Origin: Streptomyces sp. PCS3-D2
Lineage (GTDB): Bacteria > Actinomycetota > Actinomycetes > Streptomycetales > Streptomycetaceae
Reading direction: 5' to 3'
Length of the DNA: 64,000 bases
Assembly: GCF_000612545.2 (NCBI RefSeq)
Contig: NZ_CP097800.1
Location: 310,001 to 374,000, forward strand
Shown here: positions 15,879 to 24,370 of the stretch, one piece after another
Layout: each line of letters opens with the position of its first letter
Numbering within the stretch: position 1 is the stretch's first letter
Translations under genes and position numbers: made by a program
Notes under the pieces: generated by a model
What the model was told of the DNA's origin: nothing
What the model saw: the letters and a program-made list of their open reading frames with translations, nothing else
The model's database searches: none

Positions 15879-16865
15879 TCAGTCCGTGGGACTCGTTCCG
15901 GTCGGAACGGTGATGGCCCGGAGCTTCTCCCGCAGGTACGTGTGCGAGTCGACGGGGTCGTGCAGTACGCGGCCGATGGGGGCGGGGAGGGACTCCACCC
16001 GGGTGTGCGCGTCGCATTCGTAGAAGTAGACGAGCGAGATCAGCTCCTCGGCGGGGGCGTCGGCCGGTGGGGGCAGTACGCGGTGGCGGCCGGCGCGCCA
16101 GCGGTCGCCGGTCCAGCGGGCCATCAGGTCGCCGATGTTGACGGTGAGCGCGGCCGGGTCGTAAGGGGCGTCCTGCCAGCCGTCGGCGTCGGTGTGGATC
16201 TGGAGGCCGCCGGAGCCCGGCTGCCGGTCGAGGACGGTGACCGTGCCGAAGTCGGTGTGGGCGCCGATGCGGAACTGGCCCGGCAGGGGCGCGCCGACGG
16301 TCTCGGTCCCGGGGTACCAGTTGAGGTTGAATCCCCAGGTGGGGTGCCCCGTGTGGCGCGTGAAGCGGTCCTCGGCGAGCCCGAGGGCGGTGGCGAGGAG
16401 TTCGAGCAGCTCGTCGCAGAGGGCCCGCATCCCGGTCAGGTAGTCGGTCACCAGCGGCCGCAGCTCCGGCGCCTCCTCCGGCCAGGTGTTGGGCCGGAAC
16501 CACTCGATGTCCACGGCCGGGTCCCCGGTCGGTTCGTCGGCCGCGAAGGACCACGACTCCTTGAGGTCGGGCGGCGAGGCGGTGCCTTCGGCGTAGCTGT
16601 TGGCCTCCGCTCCCGGGCCCAGCCAGCCCCGGCCGCCGACCGTGACGGTGTACGGCTCTTTCAGGGCGGCCGGCAGCCGGAAGAACGTCCGGGCGGCCTC
16701 CCGGATCCGTTCCGGCAGCGAGGGGTCCACCCCGTGGCCGGTGACCAGCAGGAACCCGGCCACCTGCAGGGCCTCGTCGACGCGGGCGGCAGTCCGGGCC
16801 CGCTCCTGCGGCCCGCCGGACCGCCACCGCCCGAGATCGATCACGGGTACCTGGGATCCGGCCAT
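15879..16865 (-). CDS. Fe(II)/2-oxoglutarate (isopenicillin N synthase-like) oxygenase
   Basis: A 328-residue enzyme of the isopenicillin N synthase/flavanone hydroxylase superfamily, which oxidises small molecules. The N-terminal DIOX_N part starts VPVIDLGRW, with GFLLVTGHGV at ~37-46. The C-terminal jelly roll has the iron ligands HxD (GAHTDFG) and a distal His (GRHRVLPP). The position of the usual R-x-S motif, which holds the 2-oxoglutarate carboxylate, reads L-I-S (EELISLVYF), so the Arg is absent. Either the co-substrate is held differently or, as in IPNS, none is used. ATG 16865 (MAGSQVPV) is a reasonable start. It is divergent from a VOC gene across ~200 bases. Confidence 0.85.
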   Translation of the reverse strand: MAGSQVPVIDLGRWRSGGPQERARTAARVDEALQVAGFLLVTGHGVDPSLPERIREAARTFFRLPAALKEPYTVTVGGRGWLGPGAEANSYAEGTASPPDLKESWSFAADEPTGDPAVDIEWFRPNTWPEEAPELRPLVTDYLTGMRALCDELLELLATALGLAEDRFTRHTGHPTWGFNLNWYPGTETVGAPLPGQFRIGAHTDFGTVTVLDRQPGSGGLQIHTDADGWQDAPYDPAALTVNIGDLMARWTGDRWRAGRHRVLPPPADAPAEELISLVYFYECDAHTRVESLPAPIGRVLHDPVDSHTYLREKLRAITVPTGTSPTD

Positions 16866-16940
16866 GGGAGACCTGCCTTCCGACGCCGCGCGGTGGTGTC
16901 CGGTACCGAGGCTATCGCCGCTCAGGACCGGAGGGGCTCG

Positions 16941-16960
16941 ACACGGAACGACACGGAACG
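16941..16960. repeat. Tandem 10-bp repeat in the divergent oxygenase/VOC promoter region
   Basis: ACACGGAACG occurs twice head to tail. About 50 bases further on, ATCGT-C-ACGAT (17009-17019) forms a short palindrome. Both lie between the divergent oxygenase and VOC genes and could be regulator sites. Confidence 0.5.
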
Positions 16961-17064
16961 TGGTTCTCGGCCACTTTGTGTGCGCTTCGACGGCCGCGGG
17001 CCGCGATGATCGTCACGATAAGGACCAGAATGGTACGACGGGTGCCTCAGGGACGGAGCATGCG

Positions 17065-17889
17065 GTGGAGATTTCGACACGGGAGGTCTTCGGGGCACCG
17101 TGCTGGGTGAGCCTGATGACGCGGGACCTCGAGACCGCACAGCGCTTCTACGGCGCGGTGGCCGGGTGGCGGTTCCGGCCGGCCCGCCTCGGTGACGCGT
17201 TCTCGGTGGCGTTCCTGAACCGGGTCCCGGTGGCGGGCATCGGGGCGCTGGCCGCGGATCTGGGGGTCGCGGCGGCGTGGACCCCGTACTTCGCGGTGGA
17301 CGACGCCGACGTCGCGGTGGACCGCATCCGGGAACGGACCGGCACCATCGCGGTCGGCCCGGTGTCCTTCGAGTCCGGCGGCCGCGCGGCGCTCGTCGCC
17401 GATCCGGACGGCGCGGTCTTCGGGATCTGGGAAGGCGATGTGGCCGCGGACTGGCGGGCCGGCAAGGGTCCACTGCCGGCCTGGCTGGAACTGCGCACCA
17501 GGAATGCCCTCGACGCCGCGATGTTCTACGGCGCGGTACTGGAATGGGCCACCGACCGGCCGGGCTGCTGCACGGTCTCCTACGAGGAGGACCAGGTCGT
17601 CCTGCGGCAGAACGGCGAGCCGGTCGCCCGCCTCAACAGCGGTCCGGTCGAGCTCGCCGCCTACTCCCCGTACACCCGGCCGCGGTGGCACGTGCACTTC
17701 CGCGTGCCCAGGCTCCGGCCGGCGATCGAGGCGGCCGTCGTGCTCGGCGGCCGCATGGTCTCGGACATCACCTCGAACGCCACGGAGCGGTGGGTGACCC
17801 TCCGCGACCCGGACGGGGCGCTCTTCACACTCACCACCGGCCTCGGGGCGGATTCGGACGAGGACCTCGCCCGGCCCGGCCTGTACTGA
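17065..17889 (+). CDS. Two-domain VOC (glyoxalase/bleomycin resistance-like) protein
   Basis: A 274-residue protein with two tandem vicinal-oxygen-chelate domains. The first (residues ~8-130) opens with PCWVSLMTRDLETAQRFYG and closes with LVADPDGAVFGIWEG. The second (~140-262) has WLELRTRNALDAAMFYGAVLEW and LRDPDGALFTLT. The pattern matches actinobacterial two-domain VOC proteins of unknown substrate; the family includes dioxygenases, lyases and drug-binding proteins. I start at GTG 17065 (VEISTREVFG) because GGGACGGAGC precedes it and homology begins there. The frame is open far upstream, but that stretch covers the oxygenase promoter region. Confidence 0.8.
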   Translation: MEISTREVFGAPCWVSLMTRDLETAQRFYGAVAGWRFRPARLGDAFSVAFLNRVPVAGIGALAADLGVAAAWTPYFAVDDADVAVDRIRERTGTIAVGPVSFESGGRAALVADPDGAVFGIWEGDVAADWRAGKGPLPAWLELRTRNALDAAMFYGAVLEWATDRPGCCTVSYEEDQVVLRQNGEPVARLNSGPVELAAYSPYTRPRWHVHFRVPRLRPAIEAAVVLGGRMVSDITSNATERWVTLRDPDGALFTLTTGLGADSDEDLARPGLY

Positions 17890-18292
17890 CGGGACGGGCC
17901 GGTACCCGACCGCACGGGCCGGTACCCGATCGCACGGGCCCGTACCGGCCGCAGGCGCGGCGGCGCCGGATGTCCGAAGCCGGCCGGGGCCCGGTAGGGG
18001 GCGAAAGGCGGCTCGCGCGACGGACGCACACCCGCCGGGCGTACGTCCCCCTCGGACCTGCGCGGTGGCCGCCGCGGCGCACGTCCGGGCGAGGGCGCGC
18101 CGTTGGCGGGTGTGGGGCCGCGACGGGGTCCGTTCGGCTCACCACCGCGTGTTCACCCGCGGCCCGGGGTCCGGCGTCCATGGGCGGGTCGGGCGCGGCG
18201 GATCACCGTCGGTGACGCTTCGAGATGCGGGCGTACCGCAGTGCTGGTTCGCTGATTCCGCCCGCTCTCCCCCACGGACACAAGGAGCGATC
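17890..18292. other. 403-base intergenic region
   Basis: It holds a 20-bp tandem repeat at its left end (listed separately). After that I see only GC-rich sequence without a convincing frame, then the leader of the DUF6381 gene. No clear -35/-10 pair is visible. Confidence 0.4.
17894..17953. repeat. 20-bp tandem repeat, three copies, the last degenerate
   Basis: The unit is ACGGGCCGGTACCCGAYCGC, at 17894-17913 and 17914-17933, with a diverged copy at 17934-17953. Each unit contains the palindrome GGTACC, and the diverged copy reads GGCCCGTACCGGCC, so the array can fold as RNA. It starts 5 bases after the VOC stop codon and may act as its terminator. Confidence 0.7.
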
Positions 18293-18481
18293 ATGAGCGT
18301 TTCAGGCGAGTCCCGCGGCCGGTCCCAGCAGATGCGCACGAAGGCCAAGGAGCTGAACGAGGCCGCCGAGCGGTCCACCGACCCGGAGGAGCGCCGCCGG
18401 CTGAAGGAGAAGGCCCGCCGCCTCCAGGAGCAGAGTGAGCAGGAGAGCCGGATGGACGACCGGGGCATGGACCCCATGTAG
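18293..18481 (+). CDS. DUF6381-type small protein
   Basis: A 62-residue, highly charged protein (MSVSGESRGR, then Lys/Arg/Glu-rich helix to QEQSEQE, ending RGMDPM). The helix has coiled-coil character and no hydrophobic segment. It matches my recollection of small Streptomyces DUF6381 proteins of unknown function. AAGGAG lies 7 bases upstream of the ATG, an optimal ribosome site. It is a monocistronic gene with no partner. Confidence 0.8.
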   Translation: MSVSGESRGRSQQMRTKAKELNEAAERSTDPEERRRLKEKARRLQEQSEQESRMDDRGMDPM

Positions 18482-18638
18482 TCCGAGCCTCACTGGTCCG
18501 GAGTTTCAGTAGTCCCGAGTCCCACCCCGCGGGACCGCGCATCGGCCGGTGTCCGCCGCGATCCCCCGTCGCCGCGGCACCGGCCGCCGTGCGGCCCCGC
18601 GGGCCCGGCCCGGCGGGAACGACCGGTCCCGCCGCCGT

Positions 18639-18664
18639 CCGGCGGGGCGCACCCGCCCCGCCGG
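18639..18664. terminator. Perfect 9-bp hairpin downstream of the DUF6381 gene
   Basis: CCGGCGGGG (18639-18647) pairs exactly with CCCCGCCGG (18656-18664) around an 8-base loop. It lies in the 295-base gap between the DUF6381 and TIGR03086 genes and is a plausible T-run-less terminator. The rest of the gap holds nothing I can identify. Confidence 0.5.
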
Positions 18665-18776
18665 GTGGACGCCCGTCATGGCGGACCGGCGCCCCGCCAC
18701 TCGGCGAAAGGCCGGGCGTCCTGTCCGGCAGCGATCTATGGTGGCGGTCCGATGCCGGAACACGGGAGGGCGACGG

Positions 18777-19358
18777 ATGGCCGTCGACGGTTTCACACTG
18801 CTCGCTGACGCACACGACTACCTGCTCGCCGCCGTCCGCGGTGTTCCCACCGCGGCATGGGGGGATCCGACGCCGTGCACCGGGTGGACGGTGCGTCAGG
18901 TGCTCAACCACGCACGCCTGGACCAGCAGGCTCTGGTCATGCAGATCACGGGCGTCGCGCCCGCGACCGACCCCTTCGAGCCCCCCGACACGACCAGCGG
19001 TGACCCGGTCGCGGAACTGGCGGCCGTGCTGAAGGAGACGCTGGCGGCGTGGGAGTCAAGGAGGGGCGACGAAAGCGTTCCCACCCCGATGGGACCGATG
19101 CCGGCCGATGCCGGCACGGCCGCCGCGGCACTCGACGCCGGCATCCACGCCTGGGACATCGCCCGGGCTACCGGGCAGGACCTGCCGCTGACCGAGGAGA
19201 TGGCCGAGGCCCTGGAGGACATCGCGGCGAGGATCGTCGTCTTCGTCCGGGATTCCTTCGGCAAGTACGCACCGCCGCTGACCGTTCCGGAGGGGGCGAG
19301 TCGCGCCGAGAAGCTCCTTGCGTTCACCGGGCGGGACGCCCACTGGTCGCCGCGCTGA
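18777..19358 (+). CDS. TIGR03086-type DinB/maleylpyruvate isomerase-like metal-binding protein
   Basis: A 193-residue four-helix-bundle protein. The N-terminal part LLADAHDYLLAAVRGVP and TPCTGWTVRQVLNHARLDQQAL is characteristic of the mycothiol-dependent/DinB superfamily. A likely metal triad is His at NHARLD, Glu/Asp in the middle, and His of AGIHAWDIARATGQD. The C-terminus (FTGRDAHWSPR) is the standard ending of TIGR03086 proteins. Family members are thought to be mycothiol-dependent transferases, but none of this subgroup is well characterised. GGGAGGG precedes ATG 18777. Confidence 0.85.
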   Translation: MAVDGFTLLADAHDYLLAAVRGVPTAAWGDPTPCTGWTVRQVLNHARLDQQALVMQITGVAPATDPFEPPDTTSGDPVAELAAVLKETLAAWESRRGDESVPTPMGPMPADAGTAAAALDAGIHAWDIARATGQDLPLTEEMAEALEDIAARIVVFVRDSFGKYAPPLTVPEGASRAEKLLAFTGRDAHWSPR

Positions 19359-19401
19359 CCCCTCGGCGCATGCACGCGCACCCTCCGGGACGGGCCGCCG
19401 C

Positions 19402-19424
19402 GCCCGGCACCCGGTGAGCCGGGC
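19402..19424. terminator. Hairpin between convergent genes
   Basis: GCCCGGC (19402-19408) and GCCGGGC (19418-19424) with a 9-base loop, between the convergent TIGR03086 and M64 genes. It could terminate both directions. Confidence 0.45.
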
Positions 19425-19460
19425 ACGGGGCCGAGTGCGGCCGGGGGCGGCCCGGCGCGC

Positions 19461-20843
19461 CTAGAGCCTGACCTGCCATTCCACCGTGGAGCGCAGGGCG
19501 CGGATGGTCTTCGGGTCGCGGACCGACGGCGTGCGATCCTCGACCGTCACCGACAGGCGGTGGGTCCGCAGGTCGAAGAGCCACAGTTCCGCCACCGACA
19601 CCTCGGTGCGCCCCGCGAACCTCGCCAGCTCCCTGCCGTCCAGGTACCAGCGGACCACGAGCTGCCGGCCGTCCGCTCCGGAGAGCCTCGGGACAGTCAC
19701 TCTGGCCGTGTTGCGCAGCCTCAGGGTTCGGTCCGTCGGCGTGACCGCCGTGGCGATCCGCGCGTGCCGGTGGAAGCCGGCGATCATCGCCTCGACTCCG
19801 GGCAGGTTGAAGGGCTTGCCCAGGGTCCGCATGAGGGAGCTGTCCGTGGGCCGGTACAGCCCCGTCGCGTAGTAGTTGCCGCCCTCGTACGCCCCGACCT
19901 CGCCCCCGTCGGGGGACTCCTCGCCGAGCCAGCGGTACCACTTGGCGCGCCGGGAGGCCATCCGGTCGGCGGTCAGGCCGGAGCTGTTGGACTCGGCGGG
20001 TTCGGGGCCGGTGTACTTCTCGTAGTCCGGCACGCCAGGGTAGAAGTACTCGTCGGCGAGCTTGCCCAGCGAGTGGCCGGTCTCGTGGATGGCGACCTGG
20101 CCGGACTTCGGATGGCCGGCCGAGGCGGTGGATATCCCCTCGTAGCCGAGGGTGGCGCTGGGCTCGTTGTAGCCCGCTCCGCCGTACTTCGCGCTGTTCG
20201 CCAGCACGATGACCAGGTCGGCCTCCGGCGCCTTCGCCACGTACGCGTCGACCCTGGGCTGATCGATGCAGAGCAGCCGTTCGATGCCCTCGCACCAGAA
20301 GTACGAGCCGAGGGCGGTGTCGCGGACGGTCTCCGGGTCGGGGTCGCCGGAGACGCCCGACTCGCGGGAGACCGCGTCGACGGTCCAGACGTTGAAGAGG
20401 CTTCGGTAGGTGGTGTACGGCTCGACTGCGGCCACCTCGGCCCATTTCTGCTCGGCGTCCGCGTGGAACTGCGGCAGTTCGGCCGCGGTGTAGCCGTCCC
20501 CGATGACGACGACGTCGAGGCGGTCCGCGGTGGAGCCGTTGTCGATGATCTTGGTGATCTCGCCGTCGGCCGACCGCTCGGCCTCCGTGAGCCGTCCCGC
20601 GCTCTTCGCCGGGCTGTCGGCAGCGGGCACCAGGGCATGCCCGGATCCGGCGTCACCGCCCTGTTCGGGCCCGGGGATCTCGACCTCCGCCCGGAGCCCG
20701 GCCGGCTCGGCCGCCGCGTCCGCCGGGCCCGCGGCCGCGAGCGCGGCGCTCACGCAGAGGATCGCGAGCAGCGTCCGCAGCGTCGGGCGCCCGACCGGGC
20801 GGCGGGCCGCCCGTCCGATGGCCCCGCCAGTGACCGGATCCAT
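19461..20843 (-). CDS. Secreted M64-family metallopeptidase (IgA peptidase-like)
   Basis: A 460-residue zinc peptidase. The signal peptide lies within residues 1-45 (Arg-rich start, TLLAILCVSAALAAAG, cleavage near ADAAA). The M64 fold starts near residue 95 (ITKIIDNGSTADRLDVVVIGDGY). The catalytic motif HETGHSLGKLADEY (residues 253-266) is the M64 HExxH with downstream Asp/Glu. A C-terminal beta-rich module of ~110 residues (RTLRLRNTARVTV to the end) may bind substrate. GGGGAGG lies upstream of ATG 20843. It is divergent from an XRE-TPR regulator; the shared promoter region contains a symmetric inverted repeat. Confidence 0.9.
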   Translation of the reverse strand: MDPVTGGAIGRAARRPVGRPTLRTLLAILCVSAALAAAGPADAAAEPAGLRAEVEIPGPEQGGDAGSGHALVPAADSPAKSAGRLTEAERSADGEITKIIDNGSTADRLDVVVIGDGYTAAELPQFHADAEQKWAEVAAVEPYTTYRSLFNVWTVDAVSRESGVSGDPDPETVRDTALGSYFWCEGIERLLCIDQPRVDAYVAKAPEADLVIVLANSAKYGGAGYNEPSATLGYEGISTASAGHPKSGQVAIHETGHSLGKLADEYFYPGVPDYEKYTGPEPAESNSSGLTADRMASRRAKWYRWLGEESPDGGEVGAYEGGNYYATGLYRPTDSSLMRTLGKPFNLPGVEAMIAGFHRHARIATAVTPTDRTLRLRNTARVTVPRLSGADGRQLVVRWYLDGRELARFAGRTEVSVAELWLFDLRTHRLSVTVEDRTPSVRDPKTIRALRSTVEWQVRL

Positions 20844-20867
20844 GAAGTCCTCCCCCGGGACAGGAAG

Positions 20868-20905
20868 TTAAGCAGATGGATAAGCGTGTTGAATCGGCTG
20901 CTTAA
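20868..20905. promoter_or_regulatory. Inverted-repeat operator between the M64 peptidase and the XRE regulator
   Basis: TTAAGCAG at 20868-20875 and its exact complement CTGCTTAA at 20898-20905 flank 22 bases in this AT-richer patch. The half-site centres are 30 bp apart, about three helical turns, which suits a dimer or tetramer on one DNA face. A plausible leftward promoter (TTTAAG, 18 bases, TATCCA) overlaps it, so binding would control the peptidase gene. Confidence 0.55.
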
Positions 20906-20983
20906 ACTAGGCGGGGCGCGGGAGGTGCGCAATGGCGTACTCCGGCTGAATACTGGGGACTTCGAGCAACCAGGGGGTACTTC

Positions 20984-22360
20984 ATGGACGAACCGGGCGA
21001 GATCGGCCGTCGGGTCCAGCGCATGCGCCTCGAACGTGGTCTGACCCAGAAGCAGTTGGCACACCCGTCGTACACCTCGGCCTACGTCTCCACGCTGGAG
21101 TCGGGCAAGGTCCGCCCCTCCGAGACCGCGCTGCGCTTTCTTGCCGGCCGCCTGGGCACGTCGTACGAGGAGCTGGCCACCGGCCGCCCCGCCCACCTGG
21201 CCACCGAACTGCGTCTCGCCCTCACCGACGCGCAGCGCACGCTCACCACCGGCGCGGCCGACGAGGCCGCCGTACGCTACCGCCGCCTGCTCACCGAGGC
21301 GGCGGAGCTCGGGCTGGTCCCCGAACAGGCACAGGCACGGCTCGGGCTCGGCGAGTGCGCCCTGGAGTCCGGTGAACTCCAGTCTGCCATCGAGCACTTC
21401 GAGGAGGCCGAGCGCCTCCTGGCCGACGAGCCGCTGACGCACCGCGTCCGCCCGCTGCGCGGCCGGGCCGTGGCGCACCTGCTCGCCGGCGAGCTCCGCT
21501 ACGCCTGTTACCTGCTGGAGTCCGCCATCGACGAGCTGGGCGCGAGCGGGCTGGCCGATCCGGACGCGCTGGTCCTGCTGCACGCCGCGGTCATCGGTCC
21601 CTACATGGACATGGGCGCCCACGCGCGGGCCGCCCGCTCGGCCGAGCTCGCACTCGCCCTGGCCCCCCGGGTCAGCGATCCGGCGCTGGTGGCGGGCATG
21701 CACCGGCAGGTGGCCCGGACCTTCCTCGCCGAAGGGCGGGTGGCCGAAGCGGACGCCTCGCTGGCGCAGGCACAGGCGATCTACGGCAGGCTGCAGCTGA
21801 GCACGGACCTGGCGCACTGCCACTGGATGCGCGGCTACGTACTGGCGCAGAACGGGGAACTCGGCCCGGCCGAGCGGGAGCTGCGCACGGCCCGGGACAT
21901 GCTGTCGGCCCGGCGCGCCGGCCTCTACACGGCCCAGGTGGAGGTGGAGCTGGCGGACGTACTGCGCCGCCTGGGCCGGACCGAGGAGGCCGTCCGGCTC
22001 CTCGCGGCGCTGCTGGAGCTGGGCAACAGCCACGGGGCCGTGCACGCCGGCGGCGCGCACCGGCTCCTCGGCCTGATGGCCGAGGAGCGTGGTGAGACGG
22101 AATCCGCCGAGGAGCACTACGTACAGGCGCTGGCGCTGCTGGAGCGCAGCGGGGCCACGGGCGACCTCGCCGACCTGTGCCGCCTGCTGGGCGACCTGCT
22201 GCGGCGCACCGGCCGGGTCGAGGCGGCCCTGGACGCCTACCGCACGGGCCTGGGGCACCGGGCGGCGCCGGGCACCACCACCCTGGGCCCAGCGCCCGCG
22301 GCCGCGTTCCGGCCCGGTCGGATCAGTGGTTCTCGGTGGGCCGCAGATCGCGGGGAATGA
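20984..22360 (+). CDS. XRE-type HTH regulator with TPR repeats
   Basis: A 458-residue protein. An N-terminal helix-turn-helix of the XRE type spans residues ~5-62 (IGRRVQRMRLERGLTQKQLA, YVSTLESGKVRPS, LRFLAGRLGT). The rest is a superhelix of tetratricopeptide-like repeats (~75-440; for example AVRYRRLLTEAAELG and AIEHFEEAERLL), the layout of peptide-sensing or multidrug-type regulators. GGGGGTACTTC precedes ATG 20984. It reads away from the M64 gene across the TTAAGCAG inverted repeat and is the obvious candidate to bind it. Its 3' end overlaps the convergent MFS gene by 38 bases. Confidence 0.85.
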   Translation: MDEPGEIGRRVQRMRLERGLTQKQLAHPSYTSAYVSTLESGKVRPSETALRFLAGRLGTSYEELATGRPAHLATELRLALTDAQRTLTTGAADEAAVRYRRLLTEAAELGLVPEQAQARLGLGECALESGELQSAIEHFEEAERLLADEPLTHRVRPLRGRAVAHLLAGELRYACYLLESAIDELGASGLADPDALVLLHAAVIGPYMDMGAHARAARSAELALALAPRVSDPALVAGMHRQVARTFLAEGRVAEADASLAQAQAIYGRLQLSTDLAHCHWMRGYVLAQNGELGPAERELRTARDMLSARRAGLYTAQVEVELADVLRRLGRTEEAVRLLAALLELGNSHGAVHAGGAHRLLGLMAEERGETESAEEHYVQALALLERSGATGDLADLCRLLGDLLRRTGRVEAALDAYRTGLGHRAAPGTTTLGPAPAAAFRPGRISGSRWAADRGE

Positions 22361-23846
22361 GCGTCCAGGTCGTGGCAGCCGCGGCGACAGCGAGACCGCC
22401 CGCCATCAGGAACGCCGGGGTGATGGCGAGGGTGTAGGCGTGCGAGGCGGTGTCGAGCAGGGCCTGTCCGACGACGCCCCCCAGCCGTTCGGCGATGTGC
22501 GCCGCCTCACCGACGGAGTCCCGTGCGGCGTCCGCGGTCGGGCCGTCCAGTGCGAGGTCGGGCAGGTTGCCGCGGTAGAGCGCGGCCGCGGTGGAACCGA
22601 GGACGGCGACCCCCATCGCGGAGCCGAGCTCGTAGCACGTCTCCTCGATGGCGGCGGCGCTGGAGACCTCGGCGGCCGGGGCGGCGGAGACCAGCGTCAC
22701 CGAGGCCACGGTCGTGGCGAGGCCGGCGCCCAGTCCCATGACGGTCAGAGCGGCCGCGAAGGCCGGGTAGCCGAGGTCGGTGAACTGTTGCAAGGTCCAC
22801 GGCAGGGCCATGCCCGCGGCCAGGACGACGAGTCCGGCACCGAGCACGTGGCGGATCGCGAAGCGCTGCATCAGCGCGGGCGCAACCATGGAGGCGGCGA
22901 TCAGGGCGAGCGGAGCCGGCAGTAGGCGCAGACCGGCCTCCAACGGGGCGTAGCCCTCGCCGTACTGGAACCATTGGGTGACCAGGAACAGGATCGCGCC
23001 CATGCCCACCATGGGCAGGAAGATCGCGGTGGCGGCCACGCTGAAGGCGGGCTCGGTGAAGAGCCGCACCTGGAGCAGGGGGTTGTCGATCCTGGTCTGG
23101 CGGCGGACGAAGACGGTCAGCGCGACGGCCGCGACGAGCAGCAGGGCCCAGGGCAGGGGGTCGGCGACCCCGCCCTTGCCGAGCTGCTTGATGCCGCCGG
23201 CCAGGGCGAGCATGCCGACGACGGACTGCCCGACACCCCACCAGTCCCACGCGCCGGTGCTGCGCGGGGAACGCGATTCGGGCAGGTAGCGCAGGCCGGC
23301 CGCGACGATGACGGAGGCGACGGGCAGGTTGAGGAGAAAGGCCGAGTGCCAGCCGTGCTCCTGGACCAGGAGGCCGCCGACGACCGGTCCGAAGGCCATG
23401 CCGCCACCGAACACGGCGGCCCAGACGGCGAGGGCGAAGGCGCGTTCCCGGGCGTCGGTGAAGACGGTGCGCAGGATCGAGACGGTGGCGGGCATGATGG
23501 CCGCGCCGCCGATGCCGAGCAGGGCTCGGGCCGCGATCAGGTGCCACGCCTCGGTGGCGCACACGGCCATGAGCGAGGCTGCCGAGAAGATACCGAAGCC
23601 GGCCATGAGCAGCCGCTTGCGGCCCCAGCGGTCGCCGAGGGCACCCGCGGTGACGAGCAGGCCGGACAGGGCGAGCGCGTAGACGTCGATGATCCACAGC
23701 TGCTGCACGGCGCTGGGCCGGAGGTCGCCGACGAGCGAGGGGAAGGCCACGTTGAGGATCGTGGTGTCCATGGAGATGAGCAGGAGACTGCCCGAGAGTA
23801 TCGCCAGGACGATCCACCTGCGGGGGTCCGGCGTGGGGGTGCGCAT
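22323..23846 (-). CDS. DHA2-family MFS drug exporter (14 TMS)
   Basis: A 507-residue membrane protein. It shows the 14-segment EmrB/QacA pattern: TM1 WIVLAILSGSLLLISMD with the D-T-T-I motif, motif A (GALGDRWGRKRLLMAG), and motif C in TM5 (GPVVGGLLVQEHGW). Such proteins export hydrophobic cations or antibiotics by proton antiport. ATG 23846 has CGGAAG 4 bases upstream. It converges on the XRE-TPR gene with a 38-base 3' overlap. No dedicated regulator is adjacent on its own strand. The substrate is unknown. Confidence 0.9.
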   Translation of the reverse strand: MRTPTPDPRRWIVLAILSGSLLLISMDTTILNVAFPSLVGDLRPSAVQQLWIIDVYALALSGLLVTAGALGDRWGRKRLLMAGFGIFSAASLMAVCATEAWHLIAARALLGIGGAAIMPATVSILRTVFTDARERAFALAVWAAVFGGGMAFGPVVGGLLVQEHGWHSAFLLNLPVASVIVAAGLRYLPESRSPRSTGAWDWWGVGQSVVGMLALAGGIKQLGKGGVADPLPWALLLVAAVALTVFVRRQTRIDNPLLQVRLFTEPAFSVAATAIFLPMVGMGAILFLVTQWFQYGEGYAPLEAGLRLLPAPLALIAASMVAPALMQRFAIRHVLGAGLVVLAAGMALPWTLQQFTDLGYPAFAAALTVMGLGAGLATTVASVTLVSAAPAAEVSSAAAIEETCYELGSAMGVAVLGSTAAALYRGNLPDLALDGPTADAARDSVGEAAHIAERLGGVVGQALLDTASHAYTLAITPAFLMAGGLAVAAAATTWTLIPRDLRPTENH

Positions 23847-23944
23847 GGGCTTCCGTTCGGGGTCTGTACGGGGTGACGGGCGGGTCGGGGTGCAGGGCCG
23901 GCGGGGAAGGCGGCGCGCGGGGCTGCGTCCGCCGAGGAAGGGGG

Positions 23945-24349
23945 TCAGATCCGGACGGCCGCACTGCCGGGTGGCGAGGTGCCCGTCCCGTGCGCGCTCG
24001 GGGACTGCGTCGCGAGGTCCTGGCAGGGCGTACCGGATCCAGTGCGGCGGGTGGGTGGCCCGCAGCCGTCCCGGCCGCCCGCCGGGGCCGGGGACGGCGA
24101 GGGCCCTCCGGGGCCGGCGGTCCGCTCCGCCCAGGAACCGGGGCGGGCGCGCACGGTGGCGTCGCGTGAGTCGACCACCTCGACCGGCCGGCCTGCGGCC
24201 GTCGCCGGCCGGGCTTCGCGGGGCGCGCGGCGACGGCCGGGCGCGGCGCGGCGGGTACGGGCTCCGGCGGCGATCCGAATCATCGAGGAGCTGTGGTCGC
24301 CGGCGAGGACGCGTGCCGTGCCGTTCAGCGGTTCTTCTTCGTGCGCCAT
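23945..24349 (-). CDS. Small hypothetical protein with a well-defined promoter
   Basis: A 134-residue frame. The N-terminus (MAHEEEPLNGTARVLAGDHSS) is acidic; the remainder is Arg/Pro/Ala-rich and appears disordered. No signal peptide, cysteine cluster or membrane helix is seen, and I do not recognise a family. Support comes from the upstream DNA: GAAGGAGG lies 7 bases before ATG 24349, and a -35/-10 pair (TTGGCT, 17 bases, TATCGT) comes just before that. The low-complexity C-terminal half could be spurious, and the functional part may be the first ~40 residues. Confidence 0.55.
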   Translation of the reverse strand: MAHEEEPLNGTARVLAGDHSSSMIRIAAGARTRRAAPGRRRAPREARPATAAGRPVEVVDSRDATVRARPGSWAERTAGPGGPSPSPAPAGGRDGCGPPTRRTGSGTPCQDLATQSPSAHGTGTSPPGSAAVRI

Positions 24350-24370
24350 ATCGAGCCTCCTTCGCCTCGA

